DNA of 64,000 nt, taken from NCBI GenBank assembly GCA_963839285.1, contig CAWIUN010000020.1:558001-622000 (forward strand). The letters run 5' to 3'. The stretch comes from DASSSQ01 sp963839285. GTDB lineage: Bacteria > Actinomycetota > Thermoleophilia > Gaiellales > Gaiellaceae. A program made the position numbers and the translations under genes. Positions 38,024 through 45,898 of the stretch are shown one piece after another (position 1 is the first letter of the stretch; each line of letters opens with the position of its first letter). The notes below the pieces were generated by a model. That model was not told the origin of the DNA. It did no database searches and saw only the letters and a program-made list of their open reading frames with translations.

Positions 38024-39156
38024 GGCGCGACCTCCACGACGGTCGAGACCCCGCCCGCGCCGACGCTCGCGCGCACCTGGCGCAGGCCTTCCCTGAGACG
38101 TCCCTGCAGCACCTCGCCCTCGGCCCGGACGAGCTCGAGCTGCTCCCCCGACCCCTCGGCCAGCTCGACGAGCTCGAGCCGGAGCTTGACGACCGGGGAC
38201 GGCAGCTCGGCCAGCTTCGGGCCGAGCGCCGTCCGCAGCCGCACCGGGTCGGCGGACGGCTCGCGCAGGGTCACCGTGCGGCGCCAGGAGGCGCCGCCGA
38301 CGAGCCGTGCCGTCAGCGCGAGCTTCCGCGCCGGCCGCCCGGCCCGCTCCTCGCGGGCGAGCAGCCGGTCGACGAGCGCCGCCAGCGCCCGCCGCAGCGT
38401 CAGCTCGTTCCCGACCGCCTCCGGAAACTCGAGCACCTCGTCGATCTGCACGGGTGCCCGCCGGGGGCGGACGCGACCGTCCACCTCTCCCCTCGCCAGG
38501 CTCCAGGCGCGCCGGCCGTCCGGCCCCAACCGCTCGGCCACGGCGCCGCCCGGAAGCCCGGCAAGCTGTCCCAGCTTCCTGACTCCGAGCTCCTCCAGCT
38601 CCTCGTAGCGCTCCCGCTCGAGCGGCAGCAGCGTCAGCGGCAGCGGCGCCAGGAACTCGCGCGCGCTCCGGTCGGAGACGATCAGCGCCTGCCCCGCCCG
38701 CGCGACCGAGGCCGCCGCGAGCGCCGCGAAGCGCCGGTCGGCGGCGCCCGCGCGGGCGTCCCACGGCTCTCCGACCGCCGAGAGCGCCCGCTTCAGCGCC
38801 GGCTCGAGACCGCCGTAGAGCCGCTCGACGCCGGCCGTCTCGAAGTAGGCGCAGCCCGGCTCGACCGGCTCGACCGCGAACCCGCTGTCTTCGAGCCGCT
38901 GCAGGATCTCCTCCCACGCCTGCTCGGCCGCCGCCGGGTCCTGCTCGACGAGCACGAGCTCCGGGCAGGTCGCGAGCGCCTCCCCGAGCCGCATCCCAGG
39001 CCGCACCCCGGCGGCCTCCGCCGCGGCCGTCACCGGCCCGAGCAGCGGCTCCGACCCGGGCGCCGGCCCGAGCGCCGCAGGCTGCAGCGCGAGGCCCGGC
39101 CGCAGTCGCAGCGCCGCACGCAGCTCGAACCCGGGGATGGAGACGCAGGCGATCAC
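37972..39156 (-). CDS. imuB: ImuB-type Y-family polymerase homologue
   Basis: ImuB is a catalytically inactive Y-family polymerase relative that bridges DnaE2 and the beta clamp. The 394-residue ORF is intact. The usual metal motifs are missing: the N-terminus is IACVSIPGFELRAAL without the aspartate, and the SIDE motif region reads PGCAYFETAGVERLYGG. A helix-hairpin region (ELGVRKLGQLAGLPGGAVAERLG) and little-finger domain follow. GTG 39156 starts 3 nt past a LexA box. DUF6504 follows; no imuA is in the window. Confidence 0.9.
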   Translation of the reverse strand: MIACVSIPGFELRAALRLRPGLALQPAALGPAPGSEPLLGPVTAAAEAAGVRPGMRLGEALATCPELVLVEQDPAAAEQAWEEILQRLEDSGFAVEPVEPGCAYFETAGVERLYGGLEPALKRALSAVGEPWDARAGAADRRFAALAAASVARAGQALIVSDRSAREFLAPLPLTLLPLERERYEELEELGVRKLGQLAGLPGGAVAERLGPDGRRAWSLARGEVDGRVRPRRAPVQIDEVLEFPEAVGNELTLRRALAALVDRLLAREERAGRPARKLALTARLVGGASWRRTVTLREPSADPVRLRTALGPKLAELPSPVVKLRLELVELAEGSGEQLELVRAEGEVLQGRLREGLRQVRASVGAGGVSTVVEVAPWSRIPEARALLVPRDD

Positions 39157-39158
39157 AG

Positions 39159-39196
39159 GAACGTATGTTCTACACGAACAGACGTTCCCCTGTCAA
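39159..39196 (-). promoter_or_regulatory. SOS promoter of imuB with two LexA boxes
   Basis: GAACGTATGTTC (39159-39170) and GAACAGACGTTC (39176-39187) are two perfect GAAC-N4-GTTC LexA boxes. On the minus strand TTGACA (39196-39191), an 18-nt spacer and TAGAAC (39172-39167) form a promoter whose spacer and -10 are covered by the boxes. The GTG of imuB follows 10 nt after the -10, so the message would be nearly leaderless. LexA control is the clear prediction. Confidence 0.85.
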
Positions 39197-39203
39197 GGAC
39201 GGC
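39196..39203. repeat. Left target-site duplication of IS1595-type element
   Basis: AGGACGGC at 39196-39203 pairs with AAGACGGC at 41834-41841, 7 of 8 bases. Eight bp is the duplication length typical of IS1595. Confidence 0.75.
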
Positions 39204-39226
39204 GGTAACTATACCTCACGCCACAG
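39204..39226. repeat. Left terminal inverted repeat
   Basis: Begins GGTAACTATACC and ends CCACAG; matches the complement of 41810-41833 with a one-base gap. Confidence 0.8.
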
Positions 39227-39457
39227 TAGATCGCGGCGTGGCAAGCAGGCGTCTCGTCCAGCTCGAAAGGAAGCCCGCGGCATCACCGCTCGTTTGATAC
39301 ACGAGCAGCCGGGACCTTCGTGACCCACTCCTTCTCCGCCAGCACGTGGGGAGCCAAACGCCAGTCGTTCCGCGTGTCTGGGATCGATCCTCGTAGAAGC
39401 CCCGTAGAGGCTAGAGAATAGGTCCTGTCAGCACCATCGCGCGCTAACCTCCATCAC

Positions 39458-39646
39458 ATGCCTAAGACTCCTGACGAGCTGCGCGAGCAGCTAGAGCGCG
39501 AGAACGAGGACCAGCCGGCCGAGGAAGGCAAAAGCCGGACGGCCGAGGGGCTAGAGGTTGATGACCCGTCGCGCGGCGACTTCTTCGGCAACCTCGACAA
39601 GGTTGCTGACAAAGAGCACAGCAGGGGAGAAAGCGGACGCAGTTAG
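39458..39646 (+). CDS. Cargo: acidic 62-aa protein
   Basis: A charged, low-hydrophobicity protein (MPKTPDELREQLERENEDQ at the N-terminus, then EGLEVDDPSRGDFFGNLDK). It is predicted disordered or helical with no domain recognised. TAACCT at 39445-39450 lies 7 nt before ATG, the same leaderless pattern as host genes. It ends 10 bp before the DUF6941 gene, so the two may form an operon. No function can be assigned. Confidence 0.6.
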   Translation: MPKTPDELREQLERENEDQPAEEGKSRTAEGLEVDDPSRGDFFGNLDKVADKEHSRGESGRS

Positions 39647-39656
39647 ACTCGCTGGG

Positions 39657-40100
39657 ATGGAACTTGACTTTGCGCTTCTCGCCGACGCGGCAGCGGTTTA
39701 CGAAGGCAAGACTTCAGTTCTCGGCGGGGGCGTGAGCATCCTTTGGCGGCCTCAGCTTCCGGCGCCCATGGGGGTCGTTCTCGTTGCCCAGCTGTCTTAT
39801 CACCGGACAGAGGCAGACACTGAACACGATTTACGTATCCAGGTCATGGATGCTGACGGAAACCAAGTTGTGCCCGAGGCGACGGCTCAGCTTCGCGTTG
39901 GCGGCCCGCTTCCTGGGGTTCCCGCGAACGTGCCGCTGACGGTGCCTGTCGTCATAGGGTTCCCGCCCGCCGCCGTACTTCAGCGGGTAGGGATGTACGC
40001 AATCGAACTCCTGTTGGACGGCCGCCATGTCGAGAGTGGGCCGTTCGGTGTGGCTCACCCTCCGCAACCCGCCGGGCAGCAACCCGATTTGCTGAGGTGA
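39657..40100 (+). CDS. Cargo: DUF6941-family protein
   Basis: A 147-residue beta-rich protein: MELDFALLADAAAVYEGKTS, SVLGGGVSILWRPQLP, VLVAQLSYHRTEADTEHDLR and MYAIELLLDGRHVESGPFGV. This pattern matches DUF6941 proteins of actinobacteria, of unknown function. ATG 39657 fits the conserved N-terminus better than the upstream in-frame starts. It is inside the transposon; its codon use is less GC-biased than that of neighbouring chromosomal genes. Confidence 0.72.
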   Translation: MELDFALLADAAAVYEGKTSVLGGGVSILWRPQLPAPMGVVLVAQLSYHRTEADTEHDLRIQVMDADGNQVVPEATAQLRVGGPLPGVPANVPLTVPVVIGFPPAAVLQRVGMYAIELLLDGRHVESGPFGVAHPPQPAGQQPDLLR

Positions 40101-40267
40101 ACGATGCGTTTTCACCGGCACCACAGCGGCTTCGATGCCGAGGAGCACATCTGAGACAGGCATCAAATCGAGCCGTGGCAGGCTCGCGAGGCGTTCGAAG
40201 ACGCCGGTCGTCACCGAGGAGGTCTAAAGCGCGCCGAATGGACGCGACGGCAAGCGAAGGTATATCT

Positions 40268-40308
40268 GCCAGGGCCGAACCGAGAATGGGCTCCGACTCT
40301 GGCTTTTT
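40268..40308 (+). terminator. Possible terminator after the DUF6941 gene
   Basis: GCCAG (40268-40272) pairs with CTGGC (40299-40303), followed by TTTTT (40304-40308). The stem is only 5 bp with a large loop, so this is tentative. The remaining gap 40101-40366 holds no recognised gene. Confidence 0.3.
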
Positions 40309-40366
40309 GTAAGGGACGCCGGTGCAGGGGTTGCGGAACTCATTACTTGCAGAAAGGATGATCGAC

Positions 40367-40576
40367 ATGAGCGAGCAAATCCCGGACTTCGACACTGAAC
40401 AGGAGATGCGTGACTGGTTCGATACAGCGGACCTATCAACGTATCGGCTTGACCAGGCGTTGGACGTGGTCATTGCATCAACGGTTGAGCTGAGCTTCGA
40501 GGGTGGCAGCACGAGGGGCAGCGCAGGTGCGACTGGCCCGTCGGGCACCATCAAGTACGACCTGATCCGCCGTTAG
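40367..40576 (+). CDS. Cargo: acidic 69-aa protein
   Basis: MSEQIPDFDTEQEMRDWFDT, then DLSTYRLDQALDVVIA and a Gly/Ser-rich end. ATG 40367 is picked because AAAGGA lies 8 nt upstream; another ATG sits 9 nt earlier. The protein resembles small antitoxin-like or hypothetical proteins with a predicted helical N-terminus (DTEQEMRDWFDTADL), but no partner toxin was seen, so no function is claimed. It is convergent with the transposase (4-bp overlap). Confidence 0.6.
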   Translation: MSEQIPDFDTEQEMRDWFDTADLSTYRLDQALDVVIASTVELSFEGGSTRGSAGATGPSGTIKYDLIRR

Positions 40577-41534
40577 CACAGCTGGTCGTTGCCGCGCGCT
40601 CTAGCAGCCTGCGGAACATCGCTACGGGGTCGTCGCGGTGGTTGTACCGCCACGCGTACTCGTTCAGGTAGCCCTGCAGCCACTTCGCCGAGACGACGTG
40701 GTAGACGCCGCGGATGCCGTTCTGACGAGCGAGAAGAACCCTTCGATCGTCTGCGTGTGCACGTCTCCGTCGACGTAGACGCGGTGGGAGTGGTTGATCC
40801 GCTGGTGCGTGTAGACGAGAGTTGACGCCGTTGTAGCCGGAGTAGTCGTCCGTGTAGACGGTTGAGACGGGTACGACGTGCCGGCGGATCGTTGACCTGA
40901 GCGTGTACCCGTACCTGCTCGGGACGTGGATCGCGCGCACCTCGCCGCCGCGCTCGACATCGCGAGCACGGTTTCGCGCTCCTTGGCGTGCGGGCCGATC
41001 TGGACGCCACGCGCCTGAGCCTGCGCTGGAAGGACTCGCGCATCTTCCCGCCGATCCACGTTTCGTCGGCCTCGACCTGCCGCTGAGCGGGTCGTCGTCG
41101 TCCTGGTTCATGAGCTTGTTGCGGATCAGGTTGAACATCCGCCACGCGGTCTTGTACGTGACGCCAAGCTCCCGCTCCAACTGCTTGGCGGACACCCCGC
41201 ATCGGGTGCTGGTCATGATCCACATCGCGTAGAACCACAGATGCAGCGACGTGGACGATTTGTGGAAGATCGTCCCGGCGGTCGGCGACAGCTCCTGCGT
41301 GCAGGATGTGCACTTCCACACCTGCCGCTGACGAGCACCCTTGTACCGCTTGAAGGTGCGCTCACGGTCGCAGCGCGGACAATGAGCATGCTCACCATCG
41401 GGCGAGTAGCGCGACCGCCACAGATGGTTCAGGCAAGCCTCGTCGTCGGGGAACTCGCGCATGAACTCCATGACCGAGTACTGCGACTCTGACGAATGAG
41501 CGCTTTTCGGAGTGTTGCGATTCACAGGAGGCAC
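40573..41534 (-). pseudogene. IS1595-family transposase (several frameshifts)
   Basis: The N-terminal Zn ribbon (HCPRCDRERTFKRYKGARQR, WKCTSCTQELS) and AGTIFHKSSTSLHLWFYAMW are followed by SAKQLERELGVTYKTAWRMF, characteristic of IS1595/ISXO2. The DDE pieces lie in different frames: VEADETWIGGKM, TVYTDDYSGYNGV and QTIEGFFSLVR with HVVSAKWLQGYLNEYAWRYNHRD. At least four indels separate them. TAA at 40573-40575 ends it. Whether it is dead or only mis-sequenced is unclear. Confidence 0.87.
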
Positions 41535-41784
41535 TAATGCCCTCTCCCATGTTTTTCAGGGCTTGAAGCGAGTGGAGCCGGATGAAACCGCAGTTCTCGC
41601 AGGTGAGCGAAGCGGCGTCGACGTAGCCGCCGAGTCGGCGTGTCGTCGGGTGGAAGATCGGTATGCCCGCCTCCTGCCCGGAGCCGACGATCAGCGGCAA
41701 CCACTGATCGCGCCCGCACATGGGGCAGCGCTCAGTCGCTCCACGTGAGCGAAGCCTGTTTTCTACGTCTTTCCAGTCGATCAT
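41392..41784 (-). CDS. Zn-ribbon protein overlapping the transposase start
   Basis: MIDWKDVENRLRSRG, then RCPMCGRDQWLPLIVG and LTCENCGFIRLHS form a four-cysteine zinc ribbon. The region from 41784 to about 41530 looks protein-like; the remaining 45 residues overlap the transposase N-terminus by 143 bp in another frame and are probably not real or the result of an indel. It may encode a transposition helper or DNA-binding protein; that is inference from its place in the element. Confidence 0.6.
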   Translation of the reverse strand: MIDWKDVENRLRSRGATERCPMCGRDQWLPLIVGSGQEAGIPIFHPTTRRLGGYVDAASLTCENCGFIRLHSLQALKNMGEGISASCESQHSEKRSFVRVAVLGHGVHARVPRRRGLPEPSVAVALLARW

Positions 41785-41809
41785 GGAGACACATCATAGA
41801 ACATCTGTC

Positions 41810-41833
41810 CTGTGGTGTCAAGGGATAGTTACC
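41810..41833. repeat. Right terminal inverted repeat
   Basis: Reads CTGTGG... to ATAGTTACC; the complement matches the left end at 39204-39226. The right target duplication AAGACGGC follows at 41834-41841. Confidence 0.8.
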
Positions 41834-41847
41834 AAGACGGCGCGCCG

Positions 41848-42280
41848 CTACCGCGGCTCTCGCCGCCGAGCGCGGCGGCACTGCTCCATCTCGGCGGGCT
41901 CGAAGCGCCGGCGGGCCCGGCGGTAGACCTCGACGAGCGCCCACGGGACGTCGTCGACCACCATCGGCAGCATCAGCACCGAGCCGAGCCCGAGCTCCTC
42001 GAGCACCTGCTCCTCCATCGCGTCGTCCCCGCTCCCGAGCACGACGCCGATCGGGAGGCGGCGCTCGAGCACGTGCCGGGTCAGCGGGTAGTCCGAGACG
42101 AGGTAGCCGCGGCCGAGCTGCAGCGTCGGCAGCGGGCCCGGCTCCTCGGCGACCTGGACGAGCACGTCGCCGATCACGCGCGAGAGCCCGCAGGCGTCGG
42201 CGCCGAGCTCGCGCACGAGCGCGGCGCACGTGCGCGCGAGCAGCTCGTTGACCGAGCGGGCGTCCTCGAGCGTGGTCCAC
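41848..42280 (-). CDS. GAF-domain-like protein (frameshifted)
   Basis: The core reads VRELGADACGLSRVIGDVL, GRGYLVSDYPLTRHVLERR, EEQVLEELGLGSVLMLPMVV and VPWALVEVYRRARR, typical of a GAF sensor domain of about 140 residues. GTG 42280 begins VDTLEDARSVNELLA once an extra C near 42277 is removed. CATAAT at 42288-42293 is 7 nt upstream (leaderless). It ends shortly before the transposon edge and is not disrupted by it. Ligand unknown. Confidence 0.75.
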
Positions 42281-42331
42281 GCGACGGATTATGGGCGACT
42301 GATTTCCGGGCGTGCGGAAAGGCGTTCCCTC

Positions 42332-43247
42332 GTGGCCGCGAACAGGCAGCGTGGGCCCGGGGCGACGGAGACGTTCCGCGACGACTGGCGCCAGCTGCGC
42401 GCCGTCCTCTCCGACCGCGCGCACCTGAAGGGCCTCGCGCGCGACCTCGTCGAGGCGTTCGAGGAGAACGACCTGCTCACCTACGCGAGCGCCGTCGCCT
42501 TCCAGGCGCTGTTCGCGCTCGTGCCGCTGCTGCTCGCCGGCCTGGCCGTGCTCGGGTTCTTCGACCTGACGAGCGTCTGGCACGACGACCTCGCGCCGCG
42601 CGTCCACGACCGGCTCTCCGACGCCGCCTTCACGGTCGTCGACCGGACGGTGACGACGATCCTCGGCTCGCAGCAGGGCTTCTGGCTCACCTTCGGCGTC
42701 GGGCTCGCGCTCTGGGAGGTCTCGGGCGCGATCCGGGCGGCGATGGGCGCGCTGAACCGGATCTACGGCGTCGAGGAGGAGCGGCCGCTCTGGATCCGCT
42801 TCCCGCTCTCGTTCGCGATCGCGGCGGGGGCGTCGGTCGTGCTCGGCTTCGCGGTCGCGCTGCTGCAGGTCGGGCCGGAGCTGTGGCGGCTGACGGGCAG
42901 CGGGCTGCTGTCGGAGTACGTCTGGCCCGCGTCGCGCTGGCTGCTGACGATCGTGCTCCTGCTCGCAACCGTCGCGGCGCTGCTCCGCTACGTCCCGACC
43001 GAGCGCCCGGCCGCCTCCTGGCTCGGGATCGCCGCGACGCTGTCCGTGGCCTCCTGGATCGGCGTCTCGCTCGTCTTCGGCTGGTACGTGCGGACGTTCG
43101 CGTCGTACGGGTCGATCTACGGCGGGCTCTCGGTGCTGATCGTCCTGATGGTCTACGTCTACGCCGCCGCGCTCGCCTTCCTCGTCGCGATCCAGGTGGA
43201 CGTGCTCGTCCGCAGCGTACGCGACCCGCTACGACCCGGATGTCTAG
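42332..43247 (+). CDS. YihY/virulence factor BrkB-family membrane protein (frameshift near end)
   Basis: About 304 residues with six hydrophobic segments. Family features: NDLLTYASAVAFQALFALVP, GLALWEVSGAIRAAMGALNRIY, RYVPTERPAASWLGI and GSIYGGLSVLIVLMVYVYAAA. Start GTG 42332 follows GGAAAGG by 9 nt. An extra A near 43213 moves the last residues out of frame; the restored end is RYDPDV before TAG 43245-43247. The family is often mislabelled as RNase BN; it is a membrane protein of uncertain role. Confidence 0.87.
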
Positions 43248-43269
43248 GGCCCGGTGCTAGCGTCGCGCC

Positions 43270-43867
43270 GTGCTGCGCGACCGGCTCGAGCGCTCCCGGC
43301 TCTACCTCGTCACCGACACGGCTGCCGGGCTCGAGCGCGCCCTCGCCGGCGGCGTCGACGTCGTCCAGCTGCGGCTGAAGGGCGCGCCGGACGACGAGGT
43401 CGTCGCGCTCGGCCGGGTCTGCCGGGAGCTGACGCTCGCGGCGGGCGCGCTCTTTCTCGTCAACGACCGGCCCGACCTCGCCGTCGCCTGCGACGCGGAC
43501 GGCGTCCACGTCGGCCGGGGCGACGCGCAGGTGGCCGCCGCACGCGAGGCCGTCGGCCCCGGACCGGCTCGTCGGCCTGACAATCGACCGGCCGGAGCAG
43601 CTCGACGCCGTCGCGGGCGCGGACTACCTCGGCGTCGGCCCGGTCTTCGACACGCCGACGAAGACGGACACGCCGACCGGCGGCCTCGAGCTCGTCCGCG
43701 AGGCGGCGGCGCGCGCGACCCTGCCCTGGTTCGCGATCGGCGGCATCGACGAGACGACGGTCGGGGAGGTCGTCGCCGCGGGCGCGACGCGGATCGCCGT
43801 CGTGCGGGCGATCCGGGACGCGCCGGATCCCGAGGCGGCGGCGCGGTCGCTGCTCCGCTCCTTGTGA
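43270..43867 (+). CDS. thiE: Thiamine-phosphate synthase (frameshifted)
   Basis: ThiE joins HMP-PP and thiazole phosphate to thiamine monophosphate. The TIM-barrel motifs are LYLVTDTAAGLERALAGGVD, QLRLKGAPDDEVV, NDRPDLAVACDADGVHVG, and in the second frame GVGPVFDTPTKTD and FAIGGIDETTVGEVVAAGA. One extra base near 43560 (CCCCGGACC) splits the frame. GTG 43270 has TAGCGT 6 nt upstream (leaderless). Other thiamine genes are not in the window. Confidence 0.9.
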
Positions 43868-43878
43868 CAGATTGTCAC
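43864..43878. promoter_or_regulatory. Inverted repeat at the end of thiE
   Basis: GTGACA-GAT-TGTCAC overlaps the thiE stop and lies between two convergent genes (thiE and comB). It may be a weak terminator or an operator-like chance palindrome; no T-run is present. Confidence 0.25.
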
Positions 43879-43924
43879 TTGGCGCCGGTGCTCGCCCCGC
43901 TGCGCTCCTCCGCGGCGCCGGACC

Positions 43925-44620
43925 TCAGGCCCGGACGACCTCGGCCGCCGGACCCGCCATGCGGCTGTAGCGCGGCACGACCTCGAGGACGCTCTCGCGG
44001 GCGCAGTCCTCGATGTCCGCCTGCAGGCCCGAGCGGTGCAGGTTGCGGGCGCTCTGGCTCGCGGACAGGCCCTCGAAGGACGAGTCGAACGACTGCGCGA
44101 GCCGGATCGCGGCCGCGGCCGAGTCGTGGTGGTCGCCGCCGATCGCCTCGGCGATCCGCCCGGCGCAGTAGGCGTCGTCGAGCGTCAGCTCGCCGAGCAC
44201 GCCGGCGCACATGACGACGACCTCCTCCGCGCCCCGCGCCGCCGCGGCGACGGCCGAGAGGTTGAGCAGCGACCCGACGAGCACGCGCTCGCAGCGTGCG
44301 GCCGCGGCGAGCAGCAGCCGCGTCCCGTTCGTCGTCGTCAGCACCAGCGTCTCGGCCGGCGGCGCGGCCCGGATCTCCGCCGGGGAGTTGCCGAAGTCGA
44401 AGCCCTCGATCCTGACCGTCTTCCGCTCCCCGGCCAGCTTCGCGCCGGGATGGTCGGCCGCGATCGCGCGCGCCTCCTCGATCTCCTGGCAGCAGAGGAC
44501 GCGCTCGTAGCCGTGCTCGAGCGCCTGCGCGATCGTCGAGGTCGCCCGGAGGACGTCGACGACGATCCCGAGCGGCGCCGCGACCTCCTCGGCGGGAGTG
44601 AAGGCGACGTGGACTCGCAC
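43925..44620 (-). CDS. comB: ComB-family 2-phosphosulfolactate phosphatase
   Basis: ComB hydrolyses 2-phosphosulfolactate in coenzyme M synthesis in methanogens; bacterial homologues have uncertain roles. The 231-residue protein has VVDVLRATSTIAQALEHG, GERKTVRIEGFDFGNSP, LVLTTTNGTRLLLAAA and LLNLSAVAAAARG. GTG 44620 has TAGCGT 6 nt upstream, sharing a core with the divergent rhomboid gene. Intact. Confidence 0.9.
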   Translation of the reverse strand: MRVHVAFTPAEEVAAPLGIVVDVLRATSTIAQALEHGYERVLCCQEIEEARAIAADHPGAKLAGERKTVRIEGFDFGNSPAEIRAAPPAETLVLTTTNGTRLLLAAAARCERVLVGSLLNLSAVAAAARGAEEVVVMCAGVLGELTLDDAYCAGRIAEAIGGDHHDSAAAAIRLAQSFDSSFEGLSASQSARNLHRSGLQADIEDCARESVLEVVPRYSRMAGPAAEVVRA

Positions 44621-44638
44621 GCCGATACGCTAACGGGG
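44621..44638. promoter_or_regulatory. 18-bp bidirectional promoter, comB / rhomboid
   Basis: TACGCTA at 44626-44632 reads TACGCT on the plus strand (7 nt before ATG 44639) and TAGCGT on the minus strand (6 nt before GTG 44620). Like the murA/HD gap, one TANNNTA core serves two leaderless genes. Confidence 0.6.
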
Positions 44639-45495
44639 ATGGCTTCCCCCGAGCCGCGCTACTGCTACCGGCACCCGGACCGCGAGACCGGCCTCTCGTG
44701 CTCGGAGTGCGGACGGCCGATCTGCTACGAGTGCATGACCCCGGCCGCGGTCGGGATCCGCTGCCCGGAGCACTCCGGCAAGCCGCAGGGCGTCCAGCGC
44801 GTCCGCCAGCGGGCCGCGCGCGTGAGCTCCGGGCAGCGTCGGCGCCTACGTGACGCGGGCGCTGATCGCGCTCAACGTCGGGATCTACCTCGCCGAGCTC
44901 GCGGGCGGCTCCGGGATCGACGCCAACCGCGGCTACATCTTCGAGCACGGCGCGCTCTTCGGCCCGCTCGTCGCGGCCGGCGACTGGTGGCGGATCATCA
45001 CCGCCGCCTTCCTCCACTACGGCCCGATCCACCTGGGCATGAACATGCTCGCGCTCTGGTGGTTCGGCGCTCCGGTCGAGTACGCGCTCGGCCGCGGCCG
45101 CTTCCTGCTCCTCTACGTCGTCTCGGGCCTGGCCGGCTCGGCGGGCGCGCTGCTGCTGAGCCCGAACGCGGTCACCGTCGGCGCCTCGGGGGCGATCTTC
45201 GGCGTCCTCGGCGCCGCGCTCGTGCTCGAGCGGCAGGGCAGCATGGTCTTCGGCGGCCAGGCGATGACGATCATCGTCATCAACCTCGTCTTCACCTTCG
45301 CGATCGGGAACATCTCGATCGGCGGCCACATCGGCGGACTGATCGGCGGCGCCCTCTGCATGCTCGCGATCTCGCGCTTCGGCCGCGGGCACGCGATCTA
45401 CGGGCGGCCGGGCGTGCCCGGGATCGCAGGCGTGGTGGCGATCGGCGTCGCTCAGCTTCGCGATCGCCGAGTGGGCCGCGCGCTCGCTGACCTGA
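44639..45495 (+). CDS. Rhomboid intramembrane protease with N-terminal zinc finger (two frameshifts)
   Basis: The N-terminus has a B-box-like finger (CYRHPDRETGLSCSECGRP, CYECMTPAAVGIRCPEH), then six hydrophobic segments. The catalytic serine is in VTVGASGAIFGVLGA and the histidine in GGHIGGLIGGAL; HYGPIHLGMNMLALW is the family's conserved loop. Extra bases near 44833 (TCCGGGCAGC) and near 45450 break the frame; repair ends it at TGA 45493-45495 with AEWAARSLT. Confidence 0.9.
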
Positions 45496-45559
45496 AGTCT
45501 CAGGTTCCTCTTAGCCTCGGCTCACGGCCCTCTCATCGCGTCCGGGCACGCTGGAGGAG

Positions 45560-45898
45560 ATGAGCGAGCGGCAGTCGACGATCGAGCGGGCCCGCGCCCG
45601 CGATGCCGGGATCCGGCGGCTGCGGCGGCTGACCGTCGCCGGCGTCGCCGCCGCGACCGCCCTCGCCGGGCTCTTCAGCGGGCTCGCCGCGAAGGCGGTC
45701 CCGGGCCGGACGACACCGACGACCGGAACCGGCACGCAGGCCTCGTCGACGACCACGACGACGACGCTGCCCGCCGCCTCCGACCCGATCGTGCCCGCGA
45801 CCGGCTCCGGCTCCTCGTCCGGGTCCACGCCGCAGGCGCCCGCGCAGACGCCGTCGACGACGCAGGCTCCGCCGGTCGTCTCCTCGGGGGGCTCGTGA
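45560..45898 (+). CDS. Membrane-anchored Thr/Ser/Pro-rich protein, 112 aa
   Basis: A basic N-terminus (RARARDAGIRRLRRLTVAG), one helix (VAGVAAATALAGLFSGLAAKA) and a low-complexity extracytoplasmic tail of Thr, Ser, Pro and Gly (TTTTTTLPAASDPIVPATG). No domain is seen. GTGA overlap with apbE makes it the first gene of the redox operon. It has no visible flavinylation motif of the [S/D]GA[S/T]T type, so a role as ApbE target is not supported by sequence. Confidence 0.7.
   Translation: MSERQSTIERARARDAGIRRLRRLTVAGVAAATALAGLFSGLAAKAVPGRTTPTTGTGTQASSTTTTTTLPAASDPIVPATGSGSSSGSTPQAPAQTPSTTQAPPVVSSGGS

Larger units (their letters stand above)
39204..41833. mobile_element. IS1595-family transposon with cargo genes
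   Basis: Inverted repeats at 39204-39226 and 41810-41833 share GGTAACTAT...CCACAG with a one-base gap and a few mismatches. The 2.63-kb interior holds an ISXO2/IS1595-type transposase (minus), an overlapping Zn-ribbon gene, and three plus-strand cargo genes. Its base composition is clearly less GC-rich than the flanks. The stretches 39227-39457 and 40101-40366 show no recognised gene. The element lies 8 bp upstream of the imuB -35 and does not interrupt a recognisable gene. Confidence 0.88.

Noticed and set aside
40364..40576. Toxin-antitoxin module in the transposon cargo
   Set aside because: One small acidic protein is present but no toxin-like partner could be recognised.
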